Positions 1-7,619 of a DNA stretch of 64,000 nucleotides are shown piece by piece; position 1 is the stretch's first letter; each line of letters starts with the position of its first letter. Under the pieces are notes generated by a model. The model had not been told where the DNA came from. It was given only the letters and a program-made list of their open reading frames with translations, and did no database searches. Where the stretch lies: positions 1 through 64,000 of the forward strand of contig SCTZ01000140.1 of assembly GCA_004297765.1 (NCBI GenBank). Reading direction: 5' to 3'. The DNA comes from Chloroflexota bacterium. Lineage in GTDB: Bacteria; Chloroflexota; Dehalococcoidia; FW602-bin16. The translations under genes were made by a program, and so were the position numbers.

Positions 1-65
1 CCGCCGTGTCCGCCAGGGGCGGGGTAGGGCGCGCCCCCACGCCCCGCCCCTGGCGGACACGGCGG
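1..65. terminator. 24-bp perfect inverted repeat, GC-rich hairpin
   Basis: Bases 1-24 are the exact reverse complement of bases 42-65, with a 17-nt GC-rich loop that contains its own small palindrome (gggcgcgccc). It lies just before the sulfur operon. There is no U-tract on the + side, so it could be a terminator for a gene left of the window, an interspersed repeat, or both. Confidence 0.6.
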
Positions 66-121
66 TCCGCCACTACGACTGCGCTAAGGACTTGGCGGAT
101 GCACCATTTAGGACTGAAGAC

Positions 122-376
122 ATGAAGATCCTACATCTAGTTCGGCAGATCGCCGACGAGCGGGCCCTCAGCACGGTCACAGCCCAGTCCCGGAATCACG
201 ACGTGGCCGTCGTTTTGCTGCAGGACGCGGTGTTGACTCCGCTGGAATTCCCCGGAACCACCTATGCTTGCCGAGAGGATGTGGAGGCGCGCGGCGCGGG
301 CCTTGGGCTCGAGCTGGTGGATTATCGACGCATCGTTCAGCTCATCGGCGAGTATGAAAAAGTGGTATCATGGTAG
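122..376 (+). CDS. DsrH/TusB-like sulfur-relay protein
   Basis: The 84-residue protein begins MKILHLVRQ and ends VVSW, which matches the DsrH/TusB pattern: an N-terminal beta strand, a central VAVVLLQDAV segment and a C-terminal Trp. An in-frame start at 92 adds ten residues, but 122 gives the usual family length. One Cys lies mid-protein, not at the usual DsrH position. It is the first gene of an operon-like run with tusA, cysO and cysM, so a role in passing persulfide sulfur between carriers is inferred. The family call is moderate because these proteins are short. Confidence 0.7.
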   Translation: MKILHLVRQIADERALSTVTAQSRNHDVAVVLLQDAVLTPLEFPGTTYACREDVEARGAGLGLELVDYRRIVQLIGEYEKVVSW

Positions 377-424
377 GCCCAATACTGACTGGCAGCCGCG
401 CCAAAGCTGCAAAGGGAGGAGAAG

Positions 425-673
425 GTGGCTGAGACCTCTGTGCGGATAGACGAAGAACTGGACCTGCGGGGTGAAGTCTGCCCCTACACGTTCGTGAAGT
501 CCAAGCTGGCTCTCGAGGAGATGGAGGGAGATCAGGTCCTCCGGGTTACCCTGGATCATCAGCCGGCGGTGGTGAATGTGCCACGCAGTCTGACCAACGA
601 GGGCCACGAGGTTCTCGATGTAACGCAGGTCGGTCCGAGGTTGTGGACCGTGACCGTGAAGAAGAAGGCGTAG
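425..673 (+). CDS. tusA: TusA-family sulfur carrier (CPYT motif)
   Basis: This 82-residue TusA/SirA-fold protein has its persulfide-carrying Cys at about residue 19 in LRGEVCPYT; most TusA proteins have CPxP. The GTG start at 425 follows a strong GGGAGGAG ribosome site. TusA proteins accept sulfane sulfur from a cysteine desulfurase or rhodanese and pass it to DsrE-type proteins. DsrE, DsrF and DsrH homologues follow in the same run, and a second CPYT-type TusA lies at 3291, so this looks like a cytoplasmic sulfur-trafficking pair. Confidence 0.88.
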   Translation: MAETSVRIDEELDLRGEVCPYTFVKSKLALEEMEGDQVLRVTLDHQPAVVNVPRSLTNEGHEVLDVTQVGPRLWTVTVKKKA

Positions 674-685
674 GGGGACCATACC

Positions 686-967
686 ATGAGCGTTGAGGTG
701 CGGGTGCCGACGCTGCTGCAAAAGGTAGTCGGCGGGGCCAAAGTGGTGCAAGGGGACGGTGCGACGATCCTGGATCTGCTGGACGACCTGGACAGGCGGT
801 ACCCGGGACTCAAGGAGAAGCTGATCATGGATGATGGACAGCTTCATAAGTTCGTGAATATCTATATCAACAACGAAGATATCCGTTTTCTTGGGCGGCT
901 AGAAGCTCGGCTGTCCGAAGGGGACGTGGTTTCGATCCTCCCTGCTGTCGCAGGTGGAAGTGCATGA
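686..967 (+). CDS. cysO: CysO/ThiS/MoaD-like ubiquitin-fold sulfur carrier
   Basis: The 93-residue protein has MoaD-like features: YPGLKEKL, a VNIYINNEDIR segment, and GDVVSILPAVAGG near the end. The di-Gly is followed by Ser-Ala, so the tail would have to be trimmed before thiocarboxylation. QbsE-type carriers are processed in this way by a JAMM protease, and a JAMM protease is encoded at 5107. The stop overlaps the cysM start by four bases (ATGA), which implies translational coupling. Together with the CysM-type synthase this indicates cysteine synthesis from a protein thiocarboxylate and O-phosphoserine. Confidence 0.85.
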   Translation: MSVEVRVPTLLQKVVGGAKVVQGDGATILDLLDDLDRRYPGLKEKLIMDDGQLHKFVNIYINNEDIRFLGRLEARLSEGDVVSILPAVAGGSA

Positions 968-1923
968 TCGAAACCGAAAGAGGCCGTGGGATGTTGTTCT
1001 CAAATATCGTGGATGCGATCGGCCACACACCGCTGGTGGAGTTGCCGACCTTCAGTCCGCGCGAGGGCGTTCGGATCTTCGTCAAGCTCGAAGGGCATAA
1101 TCCGACGGGCAGCGTGAAGGATCGCATCGCCAAGTACATGGTCGAGCGGGCCGAGGCAAGTGGAGAGTTGACCCACGATCGGATCATTCTGGAGCCGACC
1201 AGTGGCAACACTGGCATCGCCTTGGCCATGATCGGCCGTCGCAAGGGATACAAGGTGCGCGTAGTGATGCCGGACAACGTGAGTATCGAGCGACGGCAGC
1301 TCCTACGCCTGTATGGCGCAGACGTGGTTCTCTCGGACGGGTCCAAGGGCACGAACGGCTCCATTGAGGTGGCTCACGAGCTGGCCAAGGATCCCCGCTA
1401 CTACATGCCGTACCAGTACGGTAACCCGGCCAATCCTCTGGCGCACTACGAGACGACCGGACCGGAGATCATCGAGGCGCTCCCGGACGTGGACGTGTTT
1501 GTCGCCGGGCTGGGAACCGGTGGGACGTTGACCGGCACCGGACGGCGCCTGAAGGAGCACAACCCCAACATCAAGGTGGTGGCCGGCGAGCCACATCCCG
1601 GCGATCTTGTCCAGGGTCTGCGCAGTCTGGAAGAAGGGTTCATTCCCGAGGTGCTGGATATGAGCATCCTGGATGGCAAGATCGTGGTCGATAGCCGAGA
1701 GGCCTTCGCCATGACCAGGGAGCTGACGACCAAGGAAGGCATCTTTGCCGGAATCTCATCGGGAGCGGTCGTGGGATGCGCCGTGCGCATCGCTCGTCGG
1801 ATGGAGAAGGGGAACGTGGTGGCTTTGCTGGCCGATGGTGGCTGGAAGTACCTGAGCTCCAATCTGTGGACTACCGATGGCGCCGAGATCGACGACGAGA
1901 CGTACAAGAAGATCTGGTGGTGA
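964..1923 (+). CDS. cysM: CysM-type cysteine synthase (CysO-dependent)
   Basis: This PLP fold-type II enzyme has 319 residues. The PLP lysine is in NPTGSVKDR (about residue 52), followed by the substrate loop EPTSGNTG and the phosphate-binding GTGGTLTG. The long C-terminus with GWKYLS resembles mycobacterial CysM, which uses O-phosphoserine and the CysO thiocarboxylate, more than CysK. The ATG at 964 overlaps the cysO stop; an internal ATG at 991 (MLFSNIVDAIG) would match the usual CysM N-terminus and is an alternative. It sits between cysO and dsrE, with the matching protease mec about 3.1 kb downstream. Confidence 0.92.
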   Translation: MIETERGRGMLFSNIVDAIGHTPLVELPTFSPREGVRIFVKLEGHNPTGSVKDRIAKYMVERAEASGELTHDRIILEPTSGNTGIALAMIGRRKGYKVRVVMPDNVSIERRQLLRLYGADVVLSDGSKGTNGSIEVAHELAKDPRYYMPYQYGNPANPLAHYETTGPEIIEALPDVDVFVAGLGTGGTLTGTGRRLKEHNPNIKVVAGEPHPGDLVQGLRSLEEGFIPEVLDMSILDGKIVVDSREAFAMTRELTTKEGIFAGISSGAVVGCAVRIARRMEKGNVVALLADGGWKYLSSNLWTTDGAEIDDETYKKIWW

Positions 1924-1957
1924 GTGCCACACCCTCTTACAGCAAGGAGAATTGGAT

Positions 1958-2311
1958 ATGGCTAACATAGGCATCCTTCTGACAGCGGGACCATTCCAGT
2001 ACGAGAACTGGGAAACGGCCGCCAACATCGCGCAGGCGGCTCAGGCCAAGGGGCACGAGGTCAAGATGTTCTGGTATCTTGATGGCGTCTACAACCCTAT
2101 CAAGTATCAGACCTTCCCCGATCTGCCCGTGCTGCCCAAGGATCGCTGGGCCGACATCGTGGGCAAAGGTGCTAGCATCATCGCCTGCGGCATCTGCGTC
2201 AACGCCCGTGGCCTGGAGAAAGGCAAGGACTACATCGAGGGTGTCCGCGTGGGCGGCCTGCCGGACTTCGCTGAGATCGTGGGCGAGGTCGATAGCCTGA
2301 TCACTCTGTAG
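1958..2311 (+). CDS. dsrE: DsrE-family sulfurtransferase subunit
   Basis: This is a 117-residue DsrE/TusD-fold protein. The conserved Cys region reads ACGICVNARG, close to the CGxCxxARG signature of DsrE, where the Cys carries a persulfide. The AAGGAGA site at 1944 places the start at 1958, and the in-frame extension upstream is rejected. DsrE normally forms a complex with DsrF and DsrH; homologues of both follow at 2600 and 3001. The predicted role is a sulfur relay between TusA and a downstream acceptor. Confidence 0.85.
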   Translation: MANIGILLTAGPFQYENWETAANIAQAAQAKGHEVKMFWYLDGVYNPIKYQTFPDLPVLPKDRWADIVGKGASIIACGICVNARGLEKGKDYIEGVRVGGLPDFAEIVGEVDSLITL

Positions 2312-2362
2312 CGATTCGCGTGTGGACTCTAACGCTGTCATTCTGCCCTAGTCCGCCCGACT

Positions 2363-2521
2363 GTCATCCTGAGCCGCAGCGAAGGATCTCCTCGTTGGAA
2401 CGGGCGACGGGCCTCTGAACCAAGGGAACGGCGTTGCTGGGACGACCAACGGGGAGATTCTTCGCCTCTCGCCAGAGGCGAGTCGCCTTCGGAGACCACT
2501 GCGGCTCCGGCTCAGAATGAC
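2363..2521. repeat. Interspersed inverted repeat (GTCATCCTGAG / CTCAGAATGAC ends)
   Basis: The stretch starts GTCATCCTGAG and ends CTCAGAATGAC, with matching inner arms (GAAGGATCTC and GAGATTCTTCG). It occupies the 288-bp gap between dsrE and dsrF. It is a degenerate relative of the elements at 25066 and 42144, and part of it recurs at about 17047-17084. No coding potential is seen. It interrupts an otherwise compact operon. Confidence 0.7.
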
Positions 2522-2599
2522 GTAAAAGAGTCCACGGCTTCGGCTCTGAATGATGTAACACAAATCCGAAATCCGCATTGGTCAGGGGAGGGATAGACC

Positions 2600-2950
2600 A
2601 TGGCCCAGAAGCATATCGTCTTTACTTTCAACCGCGCCCCGTATGGGAGCATCTTCTACAACGAAGGGCTGCGCGCAGTGGTGGGCGTCACCAGCGGCAT
2701 CGACGAGCATACCGTGGATGTCGTCTATCTGGGAGATGGCGTCTACTTCTGCAACAAGAACCTGGATCGGGCCGACTCCAACCGCTATCTTGGGACGCTG
2801 GCCAAGAATGGCGTGAAGCTGAAGGCCGAGCAAGAATCTCTGGAGGAGCGAGGTCTGACGACCGCTGATCTGGCTGAGGATGTGGTCATCATCCCACGCA
2901 GCGAAGTGCTCTCCTTGATCAACAAGGCGGACGCGACCATCGACTTCTAG
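2600..2950 (+). CDS. dsrF: DsrF/TusC-like sulfur-relay protein
   Basis: The 116-residue DsrE-superfamily protein has the DsrF/TusC-style start KHIVFTFNRAPYGSIFYNEGLRA, a central VYLGDGVYF strand and a C-terminal VIIPRSEVLSLINKAD. It has a single Cys (YFCNKN). The ATG follows a ggggaggg ribosome site. The order dsrE-dsrF-dsrH-tusA is preserved with the genes just downstream, which supports a heteromeric DsrEFH-like complex. Confidence 0.8.
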   Translation: MAQKHIVFTFNRAPYGSIFYNEGLRAVVGVTSGIDEHTVDVVYLGDGVYFCNKNLDRADSNRYLGTLAKNGVKLKAEQESLEERGLTTADLAEDVVIIPRSEVLSLINKADATIDF

Positions 2951-3000
2951 AACTGGCAATACCCAACGCCTAATGCGAAACGAAGGGGAGGAGCGCCGTA

Positions 3001-3270
3001 GTGAGCAATCTGTATCTCGTCGATAAGATATATGGACAAAACGGGCTCAAGATCGCTCAGAGCGATCCGGACGCGAAGGTCGTCCTGATTCAGGATGGAG
3101 TCTATCTCGACGCCAGTGCGCTAGCGGCCAAAGGGGCAAAGGTATACGCTGTGGCGCCGGACGTGGAGAGGCGTGGTCTTTCCGGCAAGCTGTCCGGGTC
3201 GGTTGAGATCATCGACTACGATCAGTTGGTTGACCTGATCGTGGCCAACAAGGTCATAAACTTCGCGTAG
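3001..3270 (+). CDS. dsrH: DsrH/TusB-like sulfur-relay protein
   Basis: An 89-residue protein with a GTG start after GGGGAGGAG. The pattern is MSNLYLVDKIYG, then VVLIQDGVYL, KVYAVAPDVERRGL and IIDYDQLVDLI, typical of DsrH/TusB. It has no cysteine, so if it belongs to a DsrEFH-like complex it is probably structural and not a persulfide carrier. It is the second DsrH-like gene in the operon; the first is at 122. Confidence 0.82.
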   Translation: MSNLYLVDKIYGQNGLKIAQSDPDAKVVLIQDGVYLDASALAAKGAKVYAVAPDVERRGLSGKLSGSVEIIDYDQLVDLIVANKVINFA

Positions 3271-3290
3271 GGCCGATTGGAGGTTTGGCC

Positions 3291-3536
3291 ATGACAATCG
3301 AGAAACAGGTGGACGAGTCAATCGACATCCGCGGGCAGATTTGCCCTTATACTTTAATAGAGACCAGAGACAAGCTCAAGCAGATGACCACCGGACAGGT
3401 GCTCGAGGTGATCTCTGACTACGAGCCGGCGGCGAAGGAGACGATACCCAACTTCTGCAACAAGAAAGGGTATCCCTTCGAGACCGTCGAAGCTGGCCCG
3501 AGCTTGTGGCAAATCCGGATCCAGCGCACGGATTAG
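3291..3536 (+). CDS. tusA: TusA-family sulfur carrier, second copy
   Basis: An 81-residue TusA-like protein with the carrier Cys in IRGQICPYTLIE. Like the copy at 425 it has CPYT in place of CPxP. A GGAGG site eight bases upstream selects the ATG at 3291 over the TTG at 3285. It ends 21 bp before the selD start, so it may pass selenium as well as sulfur; TusA-like proteins have been linked to selenium delivery in other bacteria. That function here is inference. Confidence 0.87.
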   Translation: MTIEKQVDESIDIRGQICPYTLIETRDKLKQMTTGQVLEVISDYEPAAKETIPNFCNKKGYPFETVEAGPSLWQIRIQRTD

Positions 3537-3557
3537 CAGGCAGATCGGAGGGCACAC

Positions 3558-4643
3558 GTGGGTGCCGATGTCCCGCACGCGGGCGGTCAACCCAGTAACA
3601 ATCCGGTGCGATTGACGTCCCTTTCCCATGGGGCCGGCTGAGCGTGCAAGATAGGTCCGGGTGACCTTGTGCAGGTGCTCAGTCAGCTTCCGCAGATCAC
3701 CGACCCCAACGTTCTCGTGGGCGTGGGGACGGTGGATGACGCGGGCGTTTATCGTCTGACGGACGAGATAGCGCTCGTGCAGACCGTGGATTTCTTCACT
3801 CCCGTGGTGGATGAGCCCCACGCTTTCGGCGAGATCGCCGTGGCCAACGCCTTGAGCGACGTGTACGCTATGGGCGGTAAGCCGATCGTGGCGATGAACA
3901 TCGTGGCCTTCCCAACCACTACGCTGCCCATCAGCATTCTGGCCGAGATCCTACGCGGCGGCGCGGAGAAGGCGGGCGAGGCGGGTGTGGTCATCATCGG
4001 GGGGCACAGCATCGACGATCCGGAACCCAAGTACGGGCTGGCCGTGTCAGGGATCGTTCATCCCGAGCGGATCGTGACTAATGCTGGTGCTCGTCCGGGC
4101 GATCAACTCATCCTCACCAAGCCTCTGGGCGTGGGCATCATCACCACCGCCATCAAACGGGCCTTGGCCACTCCGGAGATGACGCGGCAGGTAGTTGGGT
4201 TGATGGCCACGTTGAACAAGACAGCGGCAGATGCGATGCTGGAGGTCGGTGTTCACGCCTGCACCGACGTGACCGGATTCGGGCTTCTCGGCCACCTGTT
4301 CGAGTTGTGCGTGGCCAGTGGCGTGGGGGCCGAGGTATATCTCGACGACGTGCCCGTCTTGCCCGAGACCTGGGGGCTGGCCTCGCGGGATGTCGTTCCG
4401 GGTGGCACGCGATCCAACCTGCGGTTCTTGGATGGCAAGGTCACCTGGCAGACCGATATTAAGGAGTTCGAGCGGCTGGTTCTGGCCGATGCCCAGACCT
4501 CTGGCGGTCTTCTGATAGCGGTACCAGCTGACAAAACTGATGCAATACTGCGGGCGCTCCGAGTGCGCGGAACCCCCGCGGCAGCCCGTGTGGGTGCGGT
4601 CGTGGCAGGGGAACCGGGACAAATCGCGGTGCGCCGGCGATAG
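3558..4643 (+). CDS. selD: Selenophosphate synthase SelD, selenocysteine-containing (UGA at 3639)
   Basis: Selenophosphate synthase makes selenophosphate from selenide and ATP. The frame from the GTG at 3558 (behind a TCGGAGGG site) reads LTSLSHGAG, then UGA at 3639-3641, then ACKIGPGDLVQVL. This matches the SelD motif GAG(C/U)GCKI, so the UGA falls exactly on the catalytic Cys/Sec. The remaining 324 codons form a full AIR-synthase-like body, including VGTVDDAGVY, TVDFFTP, GGHSIDDPEPKYG and DVTGFGLLGH. Total length is about 361 residues with Sec at residue 28. A caller that stops at UGA would begin at the GTG at 3669 and lose the active site. Confidence 0.93.
3639..3681 (+). promoter_or_regulatory. 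Candidate bacterial SECIS of selD
   Basis: The 43 nt that start with the UGA can fold: TGAGC (3639) pairs with GCTCA (3677-3681), GTGCAAG (3644) pairs with CTTGTGC (3666) using two wobble pairs, and a short GTC/GAC tip closes a CGGGT loop. A G-rich apical loop about 16-20 nt after UGA is what SelB recognises in known bacterial SECIS elements. No folding program was run. Confidence 0.65.
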
Positions 4644-4650
4644 GAGAAGC

Positions 4651-5100
4651 ATGGCCCAGCGAGATAACTTCTACCTACCAGATGATCTGTACTATGATCG
4701 CAAGGATCACCTCTGGGCACGGGTGGAGTCGGGTGGGGTTCGGGTGGGCCTGGATATGTTTGGACAGAAGGCGGCTGGCACGGTGGCCTACATCAAATTG
4801 CTTCCGGCGGGCAAAGCTGTGGCCAAGGGGCGAGCCTTTGGCTCGCTGGAGGCGGGGAAGTACATCGGTCCTCTGAAGGCCCCGGTGGGCGGGCGGATCG
4901 CTGAGGTCAACCCGGAGGTCTTGGCCACGCCGAGGCTGGTGAACACGGACCCCTATGGCGCGGCCTGGTTCGTCGTCATCGAGCCGAACAACCTGGAACA
5001 GGATCTCGCCGACCTGGCGCACGGCCCCGATGTTCAGGTCTGGCTCGATCAGGAGGTCGAAGATTACAGGAGCAAGGGACTGCTGAAGGAGGAAAGCTGA
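4651..5100 (+). CDS. GcvH-like lipoyl-carrier protein (possible LbpA type)
   Basis: The 149-residue protein resembles glycine-cleavage H protein: DDLYYDRKDHLWARVE, a VRVGLDMFGQ strand, the lipoyl-type turn GSLEAGKYIGPLKAPVGG and EVNPEVLATP. The Lys in LEAGK aligns with the lipoylated Lys of GcvH (SVESVK). No other glycine-cleavage genes are present; the neighbours are tusA, dsrE and selD. GcvH-like lipoate-binding proteins (LbpA) occur beside tusA and dsrE in the sHdr sulfur-oxidation pathway, so that is a plausible role. No hdr genes are visible in the window. Confidence 0.8.
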   Translation: MAQRDNFYLPDDLYYDRKDHLWARVESGGVRVGLDMFGQKAAGTVAYIKLLPAGKAVAKGRAFGSLEAGKYIGPLKAPVGGRIAEVNPEVLATPRLVNTDPYGAAWFVVIEPNNLEQDLADLAHGPDVQVWLDQEVEDYRSKGLLKEES

Positions 5101-5106
5101 CCAACC

Positions 5107-5508
5107 GTGCTCTATCTTCCAAGACGATTCGCCGATGAGATGATCGCGCACGCGCTCGAGGATTATCCTTACGAAGTATGTGGTCTGCTAGCTGGCACTG
5201 ATGCTCGCGTCGCGCACGTATATCGCACCACGAACAGCGAGAAGAGCGAAACTCGCTACTACATGGATCCTCGCGAGCAGTTGCGCTTCATGCAGGACAT
5301 GGACGATAAGGGCCTTGACCTGCTCGCCATCTACCATTCTCACCCCAAGACGCAGGCCTATCCCTCCGCAACGGATGTGAGCCTGGCCTTCTATCCGGAT
5401 TCGCTCTACGTCATTCTAACGCTCAAGGACCTCGACTCGCCCCAGATCCGGGCCTTCACCATCATCGACAGTCAGATCGAAGAGCAGGAGATCGTTCTGG
5501 AGGACTGA
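5107..5508 (+). CDS. mec: Mec-type JAMM/MPN+ metalloprotease
   Basis: A 133-residue JAMM domain with Glu23 in PYEVCGLLAG and the zinc motif HSHPKTQAYPSATD (His77, His79, Ser87, Asp90). Mec hydrolyses CysO-cysteine to release cysteine and CysO. It may also trim the Ser-Ala tail after the CysO di-Gly. The GTG start at 5107 lies seven bases after the lipoyl-protein stop, with a GGAGG site about 15 bases upstream. It closes the operon and supports the CysO/CysM assignment. Confidence 0.9.
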   Translation: MLYLPRRFADEMIAHALEDYPYEVCGLLAGTDARVAHVYRTTNSEKSETRYYMDPREQLRFMQDMDDKGLDLLAIYHSHPKTQAYPSATDVSLAFYPDSLYVILTLKDLDSPQIRAFTIIDSQIEEQEIVLED

Positions 5509-5646
5509 AACGGGTATCTTGGGCCCTACTAAGGTCCTGGTTGACTTCCTGTTTAATCTCCGGTAAGCTATTGCTTGTGCGGCTGCAACGGCATTTGCTG
5601 GTGTGATTGGCCGTGCGAGCTCACTACCGGTAGGAGCAGGGAGCGA

Positions 5647-6378
5647 ATGAAGTTTGATCGACGGAGTTTCCTCAAGCTGTCTTCGATTGTCGCGGTGACC
5701 GCCGGTGCCCAGGTCGTCCTTCGGTTCGGTAGTGGTGAGGCGGATGCGACGTCGCAGTCCTCGGCCACGGCGCTGCCAGCCAACATTCTGGTGCGATTCA
5801 AAGATGGACATCAGGACTTGATGCGCTTGGAAGAGTATGTGAAGGGAGTCGTCGAGGCCGAGATGGCGACCCGCTGGCCTATGGAGGCCCTTAAGGCGCA
5901 GGCGGTTGCCGCGCGCACCTACGCAGTCAAGTCTTTCACCAGCTCTGGCTTCGTGAGCGAATCCGGTCAGGCCTATAAGACCTCGCGGCACGACGACACG
6001 AGCGCGGCAGTGGATGCGACCAGCGGCCAAGTCATGACCTACAAAGGCGCAATCATTCTTCCCAACTTCTTTGCGCAGTGCAACGGCGTGACCACCCGTG
6101 ATAGCGAGCGCGCTCTCAACTGGAGGACGGGTCAGGAGTTGCGGTGGAACTACGTGGCCTATCTGCGCGCACGACCCTGCAGCGGTCACGCGCCATACAC
6201 CGGCGGCTCCGGCTCCGGGTATAAGGGGCACGGCGTTGGCATGTGCCAGACCGGAGCTCGTGATTTAGCGACAAAGGGTATGGGCTACCAGGAGATTCTG
6301 GGACGCTACTACACCAGTGTTCAGGTCGTGACGCTTCCCGTATTCAACGCTTCCAACCCGACACCGCCGAAGAAATAG
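5647..6378 (+). CDS. Tat-exported SpoIID/LytB-domain protein
   Basis: A 243-residue protein with the Tat signal RRSFLKL near its start followed by a hydrophobic stretch. The mature part contains the SpoIID/LytB core: LEEYVKGVVEAEMATRWPMEALKAQAVAARTYA, a central AQCNGVTT segment and GYKGHGVGMCQTGARDLA near the end. SpoIID is a peptidoglycan lytic transglycosylase that acts on denuded glycans; outside spore formers the domain acts in wall remodelling. A short GGAGCAGGGA site favours the ATG at 5647 over an upstream Cys-rich extension. Confidence 0.85.
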   Translation: MKFDRRSFLKLSSIVAVTAGAQVVLRFGSGEADATSQSSATALPANILVRFKDGHQDLMRLEEYVKGVVEAEMATRWPMEALKAQAVAARTYAVKSFTSSGFVSESGQAYKTSRHDDTSAAVDATSGQVMTYKGAIILPNFFAQCNGVTTRDSERALNWRTGQELRWNYVAYLRARPCSGHAPYTGGSGSGYKGHGVGMCQTGARDLATKGMGYQEILGRYYTSVQVVTLPVFNASNPTPPKK

Positions 6379-6384
6379 CGCCAA

Positions 6385-6410
6385 GTCCTGGCAATCACTC
6401 ATGCCAGGAC
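6385..6410. terminator. Bidirectional terminator hairpin
   Basis: A perfect 9-bp stem (GTCCTGGCA / TGCCAGGAC) with an 8-nt loop lies between the convergent ends of the SpoIID-like gene and the membrane-anchored gene at 6418. Confidence 0.7.
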
Positions 6411-6417
6411 AGGTGAT

Positions 6418-6939
6418 CTATTTCTTCTCCTGCGTCTGCAGAGTCAATCCCTGGTCGCTCACCTGCACGCTGTTCACGCGGTAGGGGATAGTGCTCTGGA
6501 GACTGGCGAGTTGTGAGTTCAGGGCCTCTCCGAACATTGCGCCCAGATCGATGGGAATGGGAATCGAGCCGACGTCGGTGCGCAGGATGTTCATCTTCAA
6601 CTGGCCGTTTACAACCGTGGGCTGTGCGGTGATAGTGGCGGGAACTCGAAAAGAATTCATGTCTATCTGTCCGGTCAGGGCGATTTGATCGTTCCCACGC
6701 GGCTCGATCTGGAGGTTTTGGAAGGTGAACGGCAGGTTGGCTTTCTGGATCTCCTGCCCGATCACCCTTGTGAGGTAGTCTTTGCGCAGGGTGATCTCGA
6801 CATCCGTCTGTCCTGGGTTAGCCCGTGCGGTTGTCTTGCTCACCGGCGGAGCTGCCATCGATTGTACGGCCACCACCGCCACTGCTCCTACGACAGCTCC
6901 CATAATCAATCCGAAGGCAAGACCTATCAGTAGTTTCAT
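6418..6939 (-). CDS. Membrane-anchored DUF2140/LmeA-like protein
   Basis: A 173-residue protein with an N-terminal signal anchor (MKLLIGLAFGLIMGAVVG) and an exported beta-rich domain: VEITLRKDYLTRVI, LPFTFQNLQIEP, IALTGQIDMNSFRVPATI, VNGQLKMNILRTDVG and YRVNSVQV. This pattern resembles the YpmS (DUF2140) and LmeA (DUF2993) lipid-binding-like families. AAAGGAGATAGG directly before the ATG sets the start; an in-frame N-terminal extension is rejected. Function in the envelope is unknown. Confidence 0.6.
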   Translation of the reverse strand: MKLLIGLAFGLIMGAVVGAVAVVAVQSMAAPPVSKTTARANPGQTDVEITLRKDYLTRVIGQEIQKANLPFTFQNLQIEPRGNDQIALTGQIDMNSFRVPATITAQPTVVNGQLKMNILRTDVGSIPIPIDLGAMFGEALNSQLASLQSTIPYRVNSVQVSDQGLTLQTQEKK

Positions 6940-7217
6940 CCTATCTCCTTTGGGTCTGTCGCAACCATCGGCTGCTTCAGACAGCCGATCCGGCGAGTAC
7001 AGAACGAGTGTGCGGTCGTCACGCTTCGAATCACCGAAGTCTGGCACATATTAGCACACGAGGTCACTTCTCGTCACGCCCAAAAAGATAGGAATCTCCT
7101 GGACAGAAGTACTGTTGTTTGCCGAGGGGGCTTCCCCGTTTCTGGTGATGCCCTTCGCGTGTCGAAACTCCTTTGCCCCAACCTTGAACTGGAACAAGCT
7201 TACAAGCTCAACAGTAG

Positions 7218-7247
7218 TTGACACCGCGGGGGCGGTCTTGTTATAAT
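7218..7247 (+). promoter_or_regulatory. Sigma-70 promoter of tRNA-Asp
   Basis: TTGACA at 7218-7223 and TATAAT at 7242-7247 are separated by 18 bp and lie 14 bp before the tRNA. Both hexamers are perfect consensus. The rest of the 6940-7217 gap shows no coding or structural signal. Confidence 0.88.
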
Positions 7248-7260
7248 TCTCGTCGTAACC

Positions 7261-7337
7261 GGCCCCGTGGTGTAGCGGCCTAACATGCCACCCTGTCACG
7301 GTGGAGATCGAGGGTTCGAATCCCTTCGGGGTCGCCA
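7261..7337 (+). tRNA. tRNA-Asp (GTC)
   Basis: A complete cloverleaf: acceptor GGCCCCG / CGGGGTC (one G-U pair), a four-pair D stem, an anticodon stem CCACC/GGTGG with loop CTGTCAC giving anticodon GTC, a T arm with GGTTCGAATC, discriminator G and an encoded CCA. The 282 bp after it, up to 7619, hold no recognisable gene. Confidence 0.96.
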
Positions 7338-7619
7338 GGATTTCCTTGCTTTGAGCCATGGCATTTGTGTGTGCCATGGCTTTTCTTATTGCTGGGCGGG
7401 TCGGCGTGTTCTTTCGCGATGCGGCTATACAGTGCATTCTGCATTGGGCTATGGCTTTCAGGAGTTGACCCACCAGCGTGCGCTGTTGATCGAGGTGACA
7501 GAACCAGGCGCGGTCTCGATCCACGCTGACGTTTGATAAGTTGGCTGTAAAGTCGTACTATATGGGTTGGTTTTGGAAAGAACGATCGCACGGCGCAGTG
7601 ACGCTACGAGGAGGAGAAA

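Noticed and set aside
1..65. Phage or plasmid att site
   Set aside because: It is a simple inverted repeat; there is no direct repeat partner or integrase in reach.
3669..4643. SelD starting at the GTG at 3669
   Set aside because: This start lacks a ribosome site and removes the catalytic motif; the upstream frame through UGA fits SelD.
7285..7536. 83-residue ORF overlapping tRNA-Asp
   Set aside because: Its start lies within the tRNA gene and it has no ribosome site or recognisable domain.
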